Source: Singulisphaera sp. GP187 | Lineage (GTDB): Bacteria; Planctomycetota; Planctomycetia; Isosphaerales; Isosphaeraceae | Assembly: GCF_900129635.1 (NCBI RefSeq) | Contig: NZ_FSRB01000003.1 | Location: forward strand, 372,001-436,000 | Direction: 5' to 3' | Length of the DNA: 64,000 nt | Shown: piece after piece, positions 17,362 to 26,574 of the stretch | Layout of the letters: the number at the start of each line of letters is the position of its first letter | How positions within the stretch are numbered: position 1 is the stretch's first letter | Translations under genes and position numbers: made by a program | The notes under the pieces: generated by a model | The model's input: the letters and a program-made list of their open reading frames with translations, nothing else | Told to the model about the DNA's origin: nothing | Database searches by the model: none

Positions 17362-18219
17362 TCATTCAAATGGGCTCGGTGTCGGCGTCTTGAGAACCGC
17401 TCCGTGAGCAGGACTTCCATCAGCCTTGTTCGTGGCTGGGATGCCGACCGTCAAGGTTCGGACATCTCTCGTTTGCCGGCGCTCCCACGACCTCCCCCCG
17501 AGCTCGGCCAGGTGACGGGCTCGCTCTTCGAACGACTCCACCCGCGCGTCGTAGTTAATCTTCCAGCGCCGCCACAACGGCGACGTCGGCAACTCGATTG
17601 ATGGCTTCCCGAGACCATCCCACTCGCGATTTTGGGACGGCAGGCGGACCGACTTGAGAAAGCGCTCCATGGATTCCTTGGGGCAACCGCCGCGTAATCC
17701 ACCCTTCCGCTGGATCGTCAATGCCACGTCCGCCAACCACGCGAGCCGAAACGTCGTTTTCGTCGCAATCCCATAAGCCTTGAGGAGGATGGGGTTGGTG
17801 TCGACCCGCGCCAAGACCGCCGGGATCGCCTCGATGATCCGGGGGTCCGGCCCATGGCCTGACACGGCCAGCGCAATCACCTCCTCGGGGCGGCGGAACA
17901 TCCCGGGCACCTTGGCGTCCTTGACCCTGAGGTCGACGACGCCAAGGTCCCGCAACTCAATCGCGAGATCCGTCAATTCGATCCCCGGCCGGTCCGACCC
18001 ACCGACCAGCCTATGGAGCGAGACGTCGAGCGCACGCGCAAGCCGGCAAGTCTGGTCGAGAGTCGGCAAACGTCGCGCGGCCTCGAAGAAGGAAACCTGC
18101 TGCTGAGACATTCCACAAAGTACCGCCAACTCGACCTGGCTCAGACCTCGCTCGAGGCGAACGCTTCGGAGGTGCGCGCCCATCCCCCGGAATTCCCGTT
18201 CTTCGCCCATCTCAGGCAT
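17362..18219 (-). CDS. XRE-family regulator with uncharacterised C-terminal domain
   Basis: A 285-residue protein. Residues about 14-70 form a Cro/C1-type helix-turn-helix (LRSVRLERGLSQVELAVLCG, SQQQVSFFEAARRLPTLDQ). The rest (about 80-210: DLGVVDLRVKDAKVPGMFRR, PEEVIALAVSGHGPDPRIIE, PILLKAYG, TTFRLAWLADVALTI) is a separate domain I do not recognise with certainty; it has some feel of AbiEi-type antitoxin partners, but no nucleotidyltransferase gene is adjacent. The tail is Pro/Thr rich. ATG 18219 (MPEMGEER) was preferred to TTG 18246. Two palindromes lie about 70-100 bp upstream, suggesting autoregulation. Confidence 0.75.
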   Translation of the reverse strand: MPEMGEEREFRGMGAHLRSVRLERGLSQVELAVLCGMSQQQVSFFEAARRLPTLDQTCRLARALDVSLHRLVGGSDRPGIELTDLAIELRDLGVVDLRVKDAKVPGMFRRPEEVIALAVSGHGPDPRIIEAIPAVLARVDTNPILLKAYGIATKTTFRLAWLADVALTIQRKGGLRGGCPKESMERFLKSVRLPSQNREWDGLGKPSIELPTSPLWRRWKINYDARVESFEERARHLAELGGRSWERRQTRDVRTLTVGIPATNKADGSPAHGAVLKTPTPSPFE

Positions 18220-18286
18220 CCTCAATTCCGCCACACTCGATCGCAATTTCCGAGTCTTTTCCTCGATCTGGCGGTTCCAGGATACT

Positions 18287-18319
18287 ACAAATTATTGTAA
18301 AAAAACAACGAATCGTTGT
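18287..18319. promoter_or_regulatory. Operator-like palindromes upstream of the XRE gene
   Basis: ACAAATTATTGT (18287-18298) and ACAACGAATCGTTGT (18305-18319) share the pattern ACAA...TTGT, and their centres are about two helical turns apart. The second is a perfect 15-base palindrome. They sit in an AT-rich stretch unlike the surroundings and are good candidate binding sites for the XRE regulator. Confidence 0.55.
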
Positions 18320-18518
18320 AACGGTAGCTTGCGAAGTCGGCGTGATAGTGAAATTGCCTTGGGGTGGCTCATGCCGTAATGGCAATGCCAAGCGGTAGCA
18401 GGATGGGATGACCAGGGCCGTTCTCGCACGTGGCGGAAAGCGTCTGAGCCTGCTAAACTCAAGCAGCCTTCGGACTCCGTTCCCCTTCCCGAACTTGATT
18501 ACGAGACGAAGCCGACCG

Positions 18519-19979
18519 ATGTCCGACTCGACCGCCTCGACGTTAGTGCCGGCCTTGCTGAATGACCTCATTTCCGCCCTGGGCGCGGAGAATGTCTTGC
18601 ACCGCCACGACGAGCTCGTGGTCTATGAGTGCGACGGCTACGTCATCGAGAAGAACACGCCCGATATCGTGGTCTTTCCGACGTCGACCGAACAGGTCGT
18701 CGCGGTCGTCAAGCTCTGCAACAAGGCCGGCGTGCCATTCGTGCCTCGAGGCGCGGGGACGAGCCTGGCCGGGGGAACGCTCGCGGTCGGCGGCGGAGTG
18801 ATGATCTGCCTGACCCGGATGAAGCGGATCATTGAGATCAATACCCGCGACCGCTACGCGATCGTCGAGCCCGGCGTGGTCAATCTCTGGCTGACCCGCG
18901 CACTCGGCGGGACCGGATTCCACTACGCGCCGGACCCGTCGAGCCAGAGTGCTTGCACGATCGGCGGCAACGTCGCCACCAATTCCGGTGGTCCGCACAC
19001 CCTCAAGTATGGGGTCACGGTGAACCACGTTCGGGGGGTCGAGCTGGTCCTCCCCGACGGCACGGTGGTGGAGACGGGCGGGATCAATGAGGACAACCCG
19101 GGGTACGACCTGACGGGTGTCATCGTCGGCAACGAGGGCACGTTCGGGATCGCCACCAAAGTGATCGTGAACCTGACCCGGGACCCGGAGGCAGGGCGCA
19201 CCTTGCTGGGGGTCTTCGACAGCGTCGACGCGGCCACCGAGACCGTCAGCGGGATCATCGCCGCCGGAATCGTTCCGGCCGCCCTCGAAATGCTCGATAC
19301 CCTGATGATCCAGGCGATCGAGCAGGCGTTTCACTTCGGGTTCCCGACCGATGCCGGCGCAATCCTGATTATCGAGGTCGACGGCCTCGACGCCGGGCTC
19401 GACCATGAGGCTCAAGCCATTTCCGAGATCGTGCAGACCCATGGCGGGTCGGTCGCCAAGTCGATCACCTGGCGGACCCGCAAGGAACCCGAGTACGTCG
19501 CGATCTGGAAGAGTCGCAAGTCGGCCTTCGGCGCGATCGGCCGGCTCAGCCCGACCTTCTGCACTCAGGACGGCGTCGTCCCGCGCACCAAGCTGCCGCA
19601 CATCCTCCGGTTCATCACCGAGGTCGGCCAGCGGTACGGGATCCGGATCGCCAACGTCTTCCACGCGGGGGACGGCAACATCCACCCGATTCTCCTGTTC
19701 GACGAGCGCGACGCCGACCAGGTGGCCCGCGTGCTCAAGGCGAGCCACGAGATTCTCGACGAGTGCATCAACGCCGGCGGGAGCGTCACGGGGGAACACG
19801 GGATCGGCGTCGAGAAGATGGAGTTCATGCCCAAGCTCTTTACCCAGGAAGACTTGGCCGCCATGGTCGCCTTGCGCAACACGTTCAACCCGGACGGTCG
19901 CTGCAGCCCGGATAAGATGTTGCCCGGGGGCGCGGGGTGCATCGAGCGAAAAGGCCCAGGACATCGGGCGTCGGCCTGA
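18519..19979 (+). CDS. glcD: Glycolate oxidase FAD subunit GlcD
   Basis: A 486-residue FAD-linked oxidase of the VAO/PCMH family. The FAD domain shows VPRGAGTSLAGGTLAVGGGV (about residues 85-104) and CTIGGNVATNSGGPHTLKYG. The C-terminal domain has NVFHAGDGNIHP and GSVTGEHGIGVEKM, the metal and substrate region. GlcD oxidises glycolate (or D-lactate) to glyoxylate and passes electrons to the GlcE/GlcF partners at the membrane. ATG 18519 (MSDSTAST) is where family similarity begins; longer in-frame starts exist upstream without a ribosome site. It is the first gene of glcD - unknown - glcE - glcF. Confidence 0.93.
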   Translation: MSDSTASTLVPALLNDLISALGAENVLHRHDELVVYECDGYVIEKNTPDIVVFPTSTEQVVAVVKLCNKAGVPFVPRGAGTSLAGGTLAVGGGVMICLTRMKRIIEINTRDRYAIVEPGVVNLWLTRALGGTGFHYAPDPSSQSACTIGGNVATNSGGPHTLKYGVTVNHVRGVELVLPDGTVVETGGINEDNPGYDLTGVIVGNEGTFGIATKVIVNLTRDPEAGRTLLGVFDSVDAATETVSGIIAAGIVPAALEMLDTLMIQAIEQAFHFGFPTDAGAILIIEVDGLDAGLDHEAQAISEIVQTHGGSVAKSITWRTRKEPEYVAIWKSRKSAFGAIGRLSPTFCTQDGVVPRTKLPHILRFITEVGQRYGIRIANVFHAGDGNIHPILLFDERDADQVARVLKASHEILDECINAGGSVTGEHGIGVEKMEFMPKLFTQEDLAAMVALRNTFNPDGRCSPDKMLPGGAGCIERKGPGHRASA

Positions 19980-20115
19980 CCGGGCGCCCGGAGTGGGACC
20001 GGATCCCGACTGGTCGTCGTGGTGGTTGATCTGGTAGTTTAGGGATCGGACGGCTCGGGCCGCTCGCGATCTCTCCCTGTGGATCTTGATCTGGTTTTGG
20101 CGAGGAAGGTGCGAG

Positions 20116-20940
20116 GTGGCCAAGCGACCCAAATTCTCGCGATGGCGGCGCCTCCCTCGCGTCTATCGCTCCGGCGAATTCAAGTTGCCCGACCCCAATC
20201 CGGAACCGCAGCGCCTCACGCTCTACTTGAAAGATGCACTCCTCGAGCAGGCCGAACGCCAGGCGGAGCGGGCAGGGGTCGAGACAGTCCAGCAATACTG
20301 TGCCGATCTGCTCTCACGCGCCATCCAGGCGGAGCAAATTCGCGGCCAGGTCGCCGAGATCGAAGCGCGAAGCGGGCCGCTCGAAGGGCTCCAGGAGATC
20401 GCCAACGACCCGGCCTATCTCGCCGAATGGAGCGCGCAGGCGACACCCCGCGAACCCGCCGAACGGATCGCGCTCGAGATCAATCTCGCCCCTCAGACGG
20501 AGCACGAGCCTCCCGGGTTAGAGCTTTCGACCCCAGACCGGAATTCCGACTCGGACGCTCCCGCACCATCGCCCGAGGCACCCGAGCCGATCAGCGCATC
20601 CGGGCGGGTGGTGCTTCATCATGCGGGGCAGGGGGAGGAGGACGACCGTCTGGCGTTTCTCCCCAGCTTGCGGCGTGGCGAGATGGTCTCGGTCAACGAG
20701 ATCGCGGAGCTGGCTCGGGCGCTTCAGACCTTGGAAGTGGAGACGCGCGAGGCCAAGGTTCTCGACCGTCGCGTTGCGTTCGCCCTGCACCGCTTGGCTT
20801 ACGAGGGTCAGATCCTCCATACCGATGCCTGGCCGGGCGTGTTCGACGCCTGGACCGTCGACACGCTCCATGCGGTCCAGGAAGCGGTCGAGCGCATCCT
20901 CTCGGGTCAAGATATCCGCTACTATCCCACCAATCCATGA
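20116..20940 (+). CDS. Unknown protein within the glc operon, RHH-like N-terminus
   Basis: A 274-residue protein of unknown function. Residues about 30-75 (RLTLYLKDALLEQAERQAER followed by a helix with YCADLLSRAIQAE) look like a strand-helix-helix RHH DNA-binding or dimerisation motif. The middle (about 125-165) is Pro/Ser/Asp rich and probably disordered. The C-terminal 85 residues (DDRLAFLPSLRRGEMVSVNE, then helices) look folded. It is translated from GTG 20116 with a GAGGAAGG site. Its stop overlaps the glcE start in ATGA, so it is translationally coupled to glcE. It may regulate or help assemble the glycolate oxidase; that is inferred from position only. Confidence 0.8.
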   Translation: MAKRPKFSRWRRLPRVYRSGEFKLPDPNPEPQRLTLYLKDALLEQAERQAERAGVETVQQYCADLLSRAIQAEQIRGQVAEIEARSGPLEGLQEIANDPAYLAEWSAQATPREPAERIALEINLAPQTEHEPPGLELSTPDRNSDSDAPAPSPEAPEPISASGRVVLHHAGQGEEDDRLAFLPSLRRGEMVSVNEIAELARALQTLEVETREAKVLDRRVAFALHRLAYEGQILHTDAWPGVFDAWTVDTLHAVQEAVERILSGQDIRYYPTNP

Positions 20941-22208
20941 CCGGAGACCCCGCATTGAACTGGCCCGATTCTCCGATCGGAGGACGGCTCGGCGATGGCC
21001 GCCACGCCCTCGCGACGGAGCGCCCCGAGACCGTTGATGCGCTCCGTCATGTCGTGCTCGACCGCGTGGCGCAAGGACAGGCGATCTACCCCCAAGGGGG
21101 AGGGACCGCGCTCGACTACGGCGGTACTCCGCGCACCCCTGGCGTGGCGATCGACACTCGATCGCTCAATCGGGTCATCGACTATCCGGCGGCCGACATG
21201 ACGATCACGGTCGAGGCCGGGATCACCCTCGCCGCGCTCCGCTCGATCCTGGCCGAAAAACGTCAGAGGCTCCTGATCGACGCCCCTCATCCCGACCGCG
21301 CCACGCTCGGGGGGATCTACGCGACGAACACGACGGGGTCGCGACGATTCGGCGCGGGCCGACCGCGCGACCAGATCATCGGAGTCAGCTTCGTCACCGC
21401 CGATGGCGCCTTGGTGAAGGGGGGAGGCCGCGTCGTCAAGAACGTCGCGGGGTACGACTTTCCCAAACTGCTGACCGGTTCGCTCGGCACACTTGGGGTC
21501 ATCGCGCAACTGACCCAAAAGGTCCGGCCGATGCCCGAAGCCTCCGCGCTCGTCTGGGTGCCCTTCACCAGCGTTGAGGGGCTGGCGCCGGCACTCGATC
21601 GCCTGAATACGTCCGCAACCCGACCGATCGCGATCGACCTGTTCAACGGCTCCGGAGCGCGCCACGCCGGGGAAGCGCGGGGTCTGCCGGCAGGCGATTG
21701 GGTCCTGGTCGTCGGCTTCGAGGACAACGCCGCATCGGTCGCCTGGCAAGTCGATCGCTTGATGATGGAGTTGGGTCGGACCAACATCGTGCTCCGTGAG
21801 GGGGCCGACGCCGAGTCGCTCTGGTCGGCCCTCACCGAATTTCAGGCGGCCGAGGTCGGTCCGGTCAGCCTCGTGGCGAATCTCCGGCCCTCGTCCGTCG
21901 CCGCGTTCGTCCGTGATTTTGACAACGATCGCTGGGCCGTGCAGGCGCACGCCGGGAACGGGATCGTGCGGGCTCATGCCCTCGGGTCGCCCGAGCTCGA
22001 GACGCTCGCCCCCGAAATCGATCGGCTGCGCACCGCGGCGGCGGTCGACGACGGCAGTTTGACGCTCACGCGCTGTCCGGTCGAATGGAAAGAGCGGCTG
22101 CTCGTCTGGGGAACACCCCGGCCCGACTGGGCGCTGGCGGAGCGCATCAAACGAAGCCTCGACCCCAAGGGCGTGATGAATCCAGGGCGGTTCATCGCTA
22201 CAATTTAA
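20937..22208 (+). CDS. glcE: Glycolate oxidase FAD-binding subunit GlcE
   Basis: A 423-residue FAD-binding PCMH-family protein, shorter than GlcD. It has YPQGGGTALDYGGTPR (residues about 47-62), DAPHPDRATLGGIYATNTTG and KNVAGYDFPKLLTGSLGTLG, the FAD-contact region of GlcE. The C-terminal end DPKGVMNPGRF is typical of the family. It forms the glycolate oxidase complex with GlcD and GlcF. ATG 20937 overlaps the preceding stop by four bases (ATGA). Reading upstream in the same frame finds no ribosome site and no family similarity. Confidence 0.92.
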   Translation: MTGDPALNWPDSPIGGRLGDGRHALATERPETVDALRHVVLDRVAQGQAIYPQGGGTALDYGGTPRTPGVAIDTRSLNRVIDYPAADMTITVEAGITLAALRSILAEKRQRLLIDAPHPDRATLGGIYATNTTGSRRFGAGRPRDQIIGVSFVTADGALVKGGGRVVKNVAGYDFPKLLTGSLGTLGVIAQLTQKVRPMPEASALVWVPFTSVEGLAPALDRLNTSATRPIAIDLFNGSGARHAGEARGLPAGDWVLVVGFEDNAASVAWQVDRLMMELGRTNIVLREGADAESLWSALTEFQAAEVGPVSLVANLRPSSVAAFVRDFDNDRWAVQAHAGNGIVRAHALGSPELETLAPEIDRLRTAAAVDDGSLTLTRCPVEWKERLLVWGTPRPDWALAERIKRSLDPKGVMNPGRFIATI

Positions 22209-22246
22209 TGAACAGACTCTTTGGCTGAGAGACGAGGCAATCCTGC

Positions 22247-23602
22247 ATGGCGATCGCGACGCCCGAATCGAAGACGGAGTCCAAGCCGCCGGTCCGACCC
22301 GCTCAGGAATCGAGCGTCGACCTCGACTGGCTCACGAGCAAGATCGACTACCGGCTCTATCAGGATTGCGTCCACTGCGGCCTCTGCACCGCGAGTTGCC
22401 CCACCTACCTCGAGACCAGCGACGAGAACGACAGCCCGCGCGGGCGCATTTACTTGATGCGCGCGGTGGCCGACGGCCGGCTCGATTTCAGCCCCGAGGT
22501 TCGCGAACACCTCGACCTCTGTCTCGACTGCCGGGCCTGCGAGAGTGCCTGCCCCTCGGGGGTCCAATACGGCAAGATTATCGAGCCGTTCAAGGTCGCC
22601 CTCCAGCGCACCGCTCCCGCCTCGGAACGGACGAGCCTGCTGCGCCGCCTGATCCTTCACCACCTGTTCCCCTACTCGGGGCGGGTGAAGCTCGCCCTGA
22701 TGCCGGCCCGGTTGCTCCAGCGCGTCGGCCTGATCAACTGGGCCGAGAAGGTCGGGCTCACCAAGCTCTTGCCGCCGACCTTGCGGCGGATGCAGGCCAT
22801 GCTTCCCGACCTCACCGGGAGCCACGGCCACTTGCCGGAGGTTCTGCCGGCGATCGGCCCCAAGCGTGCGCGAGTGGCCTTGTTCCTCGGCTGCGTGGCC
22901 GACGCGATGTATCCCGAGACCAACGCGGCCACGGCCCGTGTGCTCCAGCAGAACGGGTGCGAGGTCGTCGTCCCGCGGAGCCAGGTCTGCTGCGGCGCGA
23001 TTCATTACCACTCGGGTGTCGAAGAACCGGCACTCGAGCTCGCCCGGCAGAACATCGCGGCCTTCGATCCGACCCAGTACGACGCGATCATCGTCAACGC
23101 CGCCGGCTGCGGCGCCATGCTCAAAGATTATCCGCACCTTCTGCCTGCCGCCGACCATACGGCCGCCGAGCAGTTCACGGCCAAGGTACGCGATATCTCC
23201 GAGTTCCTGGTCGCACTCGGCCCGATCAAGCCGACCCACTCACTGCCGATGAAGGTGACGTATCACGACGCTTGTCACCTCTGTCACGGCCAGCAGATTC
23301 GAAGCCAGCCGCGCCAGTTGCTCGCGATGATCCCCGGGGTCGAGCTCGTTCCGCTCGAGGAAACCGAGATCTGCTGCGGTGCCGCGGGGACGTACAACCT
23401 GACCCAGCCTGAGATGTCGGAACGACTCGGGATCCGCAAGATGGACCACCTCGCCGCGACCGGGGCCGAAGTGGTGGCGACGGGCAATGTCGGCTGCATC
23501 CTCCAGATCGCTCGCAAGATCAAGGAACGCGGTAGCCCGATGAAGGTGGTTCACCCCGTCGACCTACTCGACAGGGCCTATGGCGGCGAACCTAAGAAAT
23601 AA
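22247..23602 (+). CDS. glcF: Glycolate oxidase iron-sulfur subunit GlcF
   Basis: A 451-residue (Fe-S)-binding subunit. Two 4Fe-4S clusters are bound by CVHCGLCTASCPTY (about residues 42-55) and CLDCRACESACPSG. Two CCG domains follow, with CCGAIHYHSG, HDACHLCHGQ and CCGAAGTYNLTQPE. It carries electrons from the FAD subunits to the membrane quinone pool. It starts 38 bp after glcE on the same strand. The glc operon ends here, before a strong hairpin. Confidence 0.94.
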   Translation: MAIATPESKTESKPPVRPAQESSVDLDWLTSKIDYRLYQDCVHCGLCTASCPTYLETSDENDSPRGRIYLMRAVADGRLDFSPEVREHLDLCLDCRACESACPSGVQYGKIIEPFKVALQRTAPASERTSLLRRLILHHLFPYSGRVKLALMPARLLQRVGLINWAEKVGLTKLLPPTLRRMQAMLPDLTGSHGHLPEVLPAIGPKRARVALFLGCVADAMYPETNAATARVLQQNGCEVVVPRSQVCCGAIHYHSGVEEPALELARQNIAAFDPTQYDAIIVNAAGCGAMLKDYPHLLPAADHTAAEQFTAKVRDISEFLVALGPIKPTHSLPMKVTYHDACHLCHGQQIRSQPRQLLAMIPGVELVPLEETEICCGAAGTYNLTQPEMSERLGIRKMDHLAATGAEVVATGNVGCILQIARKIKERGSPMKVVHPVDLLDRAYGGEPKK

Positions 23603-23623
23603 TCAACCCAACAATCGATTGCG

Positions 23624-23648
23624 CACCGGCCGCACGGCCCGGCCGGTG
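23624..23648. terminator. Bidirectional hairpin between glcF and punA
   Basis: CACCGGCCG (23624-23632) pairs with CGGCCGGTG (23640-23648) over a 7-base loop. It lies between two converging genes and probably ends both transcripts. No T-run is present on either side. Confidence 0.5.
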
Positions 23649-23678
23649 GAATCAGACACCACGGCCGGGCCAGATGTA

Positions 23679-24539
23679 CTACTGTTGCTGGGGTAGCGGG
23701 CGGGCTTCGGCATCGAGCCGTTGCACGAAGCGTTCGATCAGAGCGCCAAGGCGTGGGGTCGCCGCTTGACCGGCCTCGACCACCTCCACGTGACTGATGA
23801 GGCCGCCGGAAACACCCGCCGCGGCGTTGGTGACGACGGCGAAGGCGAGCACGTCAAGCCCCGCGTGCCGAGCCACGATCGCCTCCGGGACCGTGGACAT
23901 CCCGACCACGTCGGCGCCGAGGGTGCGGAGCATCCGGATCTCGGCGGGGGTCTCGTAACTCGGGCCCGGCAGGCATGCGTAGACCCCGGAGGCAAGGTCG
24001 AGTCCAAGTTGGCTCGCTTCCTCGTAGGCGAAGGTTCGGAGCCGGCGGGAGTAGACTTCGGACATGTCGGGGAAGCGAGCGCCGAGCCGCCGGTCGTTCG
24101 GCCCGCGCAACGGGTTCGCGCCGATCAGGTTGAGGTGATCCTCCAGGCAAACGATTGAACCCGCCTGGAGCGACAAGGCGATCCCTCCCGTGGCCGCGGT
24201 CAGGATCAGGGTCCGCACACCGAGACGCTGGAGGACGCGAATCGGAAACGTGACCTCGTCGAGGTCGTAGCCCTCGTAATAGTGGAACCGTCCTTGGAGG
24301 ACCAGGAGAGGCGAGCCGCCGATGGAACCGGCAACCAGGTTGCCCTCGTGGCCCTCGACCGTCGGCCGAGGAAAATGGGGAATCTGTGCGTACGGGATGA
24401 CCACACGGTCGGCCAGGCGGTCGGCCAAGGCACCGAGGCCCGATCCGAGGACGAGAGCGACCTGGGGTGGCTCGGGCAGGGTCGCACGAATCACCCGGGC
24501 GGCTTCGCTCGCGCGAGCGTCAAGTTCGATCGGCGGCAT
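23679..24539 (-). CDS. punA: Purine nucleoside phosphorylase, PNP-I family
   Basis: A 286-residue trimeric-type PNP. Family marks are VALVLGSGLGALAD, GRFHYYEGYD (phosphate-binding His), CLPGPSYETPAEIRML, GADVVGMSTVPE and VTNAAAG with the purine-binding Asn. It splits inosine or guanosine with phosphate, giving the base and ribose-1-phosphate. ATG 24539 has GGAG 9 bases upstream. It is the last gene of the minus-strand salvage series upp - pdp - punA, 49 bp after pdp. Confidence 0.92.
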   Translation of the reverse strand: MPPIELDARASEAARVIRATLPEPPQVALVLGSGLGALADRLADRVVIPYAQIPHFPRPTVEGHEGNLVAGSIGGSPLLVLQGRFHYYEGYDLDEVTFPIRVLQRLGVRTLILTAATGGIALSLQAGSIVCLEDHLNLIGANPLRGPNDRRLGARFPDMSEVYSRRLRTFAYEEASQLGLDLASGVYACLPGPSYETPAEIRMLRTLGADVVGMSTVPEAIVARHAGLDVLAFAVVTNAAAGVSGGLISHVEVVEAGQAATPRLGALIERFVQRLDAEARPLPQQQ

Positions 24540-24588
24540 GGCCCGGTCTCCGAAAGGGTGGCTGAGGATACCTACGAATGCGTTGGCG

Positions 24589-25890
24589 TCAGATCCGTTC
24601 GACGATTAGGGAGTCGGGTTCGAGTCGAAGGTCACCGATCGTGACGGCGTCATGAATCATCGCCACCGCCTGCGCGAGTCGCGACTCGTCATTCACATGG
24701 ACCGTGCCGAGCCGCTCGCCCGCCTCGACCGGGTCGCCCACTTTCTTGTCCAGGACGAGGCCGACGGCCGGGTCCACGACCGAATCCACGCGGGCTCGAC
24801 CCGCCCCCAGAAGCATCGTCGCCTGGCCGATCGGCCAGGCGGCCAGGGATTGGACGTAGCCTGAGCGCGGTGAGAGAACCTCGACCAGGCGCTGCGCCTT
24901 GGGCAACCGGCCGGGGTCGTCGACCGCGCGGGGGTCGCCCCCCTGGACGGCCACGAGCTTCCGAAATCGCGCGAGCGCCGATCCATCGGCGATCGTCCGA
25001 TGACAGAGCGCACGAGCTTCAGCCAAGGTCGCCGCTTGCTCCGCCAAGACGACCATCTCGGCCGCCAACTCTACCGAGAGGTTGACCAGGTCCGACGGGC
25101 CCTCGCCCCGGAGACAGGCGATGCTCTCGACCACCTCGAGCGCATTCCCCACGGCGCAACCCAAGGGCTGATCCATCCGGGAAATCACCGCGCGGATCCG
25201 CTTGCCAAGGGAACGGCCGATGGCGCACATCGTCTCGGCCAGGGTTCGGGAATCCTCGAGCCGCTCCAGAAAGGCACCGTTGCCGGTCTTCACGTCGAGG
25301 ACCAGCCCGTCGATCCCCTCGGCCAGCTTCTTCGACATGATCGACGAGGCGAGCAGAGGAATCGATTCGACGGTGGCCGTCGCGTCGCGCAGCGCATAGA
25401 GATGCTTATCCGCCGGGGCGATCTCGGCGGTCTGGCCGATCAGCACGAGGCCGCACTCCTCGAGCACCTGCTTGTAGCGTTCCAGGTCGAGGTGAACGTT
25501 GAAGCCAGGGATCGACTCCAACTTGTCGAGCGTGCCGCCGGTGTGGCCGAGCCCTCGGCCCGAGACCATCGGCACCAGGACGCCCGCCGCGGCCGCGATC
25601 GGCGCCAGGATCAAGGACGTCTTGTCGCCGACCCCGCCGGTGCTATGCTTATCAACCTTCAGGCCGGGCGTGGCCGAGAGGTCGACGACCGAGCCGGAAC
25701 GCATCATCGCATCGGTCAACGCCGTCGTTTCCGTCGCATCCATCCCGCGCCAGACGATGGCCATGAGCAAGGCCGACCACTGGTAGTCGGCCACCTCGCC
25801 ACTCACCAGGCCCGCGACCATCCAGCCGATCTCCGGAACGCTCAACGCATGACCGTCCCGTTTCTTGCGAATGATGTCCACCGCTCGCAT
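24589..25890 (-). CDS. pdp: Pyrimidine-nucleoside (thymidine) phosphorylase
   Basis: A 433-residue enzyme of the thymidine/pyrimidine-nucleoside phosphorylase family. It has the phosphate-binding block KVDKHSTGGVGDKTSLILAP (residues about 78-97) and the substrate region SGRGLGHTGGTLDKLESIPG. Further blocks are VDGLVLDVKTGNGAF-like sequence and the C-terminal lipoyl-like domain. It releases thymine or uracil from nucleosides with phosphate. ATG 25890 has GGGAGG 9 bases upstream. It lies 51 bp after upp, which would use the uracil it makes. Confidence 0.93.
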   Translation of the reverse strand: MRAVDIIRKKRDGHALSVPEIGWMVAGLVSGEVADYQWSALLMAIVWRGMDATETTALTDAMMRSGSVVDLSATPGLKVDKHSTGGVGDKTSLILAPIAAAAGVLVPMVSGRGLGHTGGTLDKLESIPGFNVHLDLERYKQVLEECGLVLIGQTAEIAPADKHLYALRDATATVESIPLLASSIMSKKLAEGIDGLVLDVKTGNGAFLERLEDSRTLAETMCAIGRSLGKRIRAVISRMDQPLGCAVGNALEVVESIACLRGEGPSDLVNLSVELAAEMVVLAEQAATLAEARALCHRTIADGSALARFRKLVAVQGGDPRAVDDPGRLPKAQRLVEVLSPRSGYVQSLAAWPIGQATMLLGAGRARVDSVVDPAVGLVLDKKVGDPVEAGERLGTVHVNDESRLAQAVAMIHDAVTIGDLRLEPDSLIVERI

Positions 25891-25941
25891 TGATGAGACC
25901 TCCCGGCAACCCCTGGTTCGTGAGGGCGAGCTCGCACCGTT

Positions 25942-26574
25942 TCAGTCAAGCGAGGTCGCAAACTGGCGATCGCCAGCATCTCCCAGGCCGGGGTAGATGA
26001 ACCCAACCTCATTGAGGTGGTCATCGACCACGCCCACGTGGATCGGCACGTCGGGCATCGCCTGGCTCATGAAGGCGATCCCCTCGGGGGCCGCGATCAG
26101 GGAGATCAACTTGATCCGAGTCACGCCAGCCGCCTTCAGGACCGAGCAGGCGTGAGCGGCCGATCCACCGGTCGCCAACATCGGGTCGACGACCAGGGCG
26201 ATGGTCATCCTCGGGTTCGCGGGCAGCTTCTTATAGTATTCCATCGGACGTAGCGTTTGCTCGTCGCGATAGACGCCGACGTGCCAGACCTGGGCATCCG
26301 GGATGAGTTCGAGCACCCCCTCGGCCATTCCGAGTCCGGCACGGAGAATCGGCACGATTCCGATCCTATCGGCCAACTCCCAGGAGGGTGACGGACCCAA
26401 TGGGGTCGGGACCTCAACCGGTCGGGTCGGCAGGTCGACGGTCGCCTCCTGGGCCAGCAGGATCGCCAGGGTCCGAACCAACCTCCGAAACTCGGGCGGC
26501 CGCGTTCGCGCATCCCGCAAACTTGCGAGTTGATGAAGTACGAGGGGGTGCGTCGACGGGAAAACCAATGGCAC
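25942..26574 (-). CDS. upp: Uracil phosphoribosyltransferase
   Basis: A 210-residue type I PRTase. It has IVPILRAGLGMAEG, the PRPP loop VVDPMLATGGSAAHA and the uracil-binding C-terminus FIYPGLGDAGDRQF. It joins uracil to PRPP, giving UMP. The start is GTG 26574: AAGGAGG lies 5 bases upstream, and family similarity (PLVFPSTHPLVLHQL) begins there. An earlier in-frame start at 26613 would place this site inside the gene. First gene of the nucleoside salvage operon. Confidence 0.93.
   Translation of the reverse strand: MPLVFPSTHPLVLHQLASLRDARTRPPEFRRLVRTLAILLAQEATVDLPTRPVEVPTPLGPSPSWELADRIGIVPILRAGLGMAEGVLELIPDAQVWHVGVYRDEQTLRPMEYYKKLPANPRMTIALVVDPMLATGGSAAHACSVLKAAGVTRIKLISLIAAPEGIAFMSQAMPDVPIHVGVVDDHLNEVGFIYPGLGDAGDRQFATSLD

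Noticed and set aside
18543..20132. Long minus-strand frame opposite glcD
   Set aside because: glcD is certain on the plus strand; the antisense sequence is Arg/Asp rich and unlike a protein.
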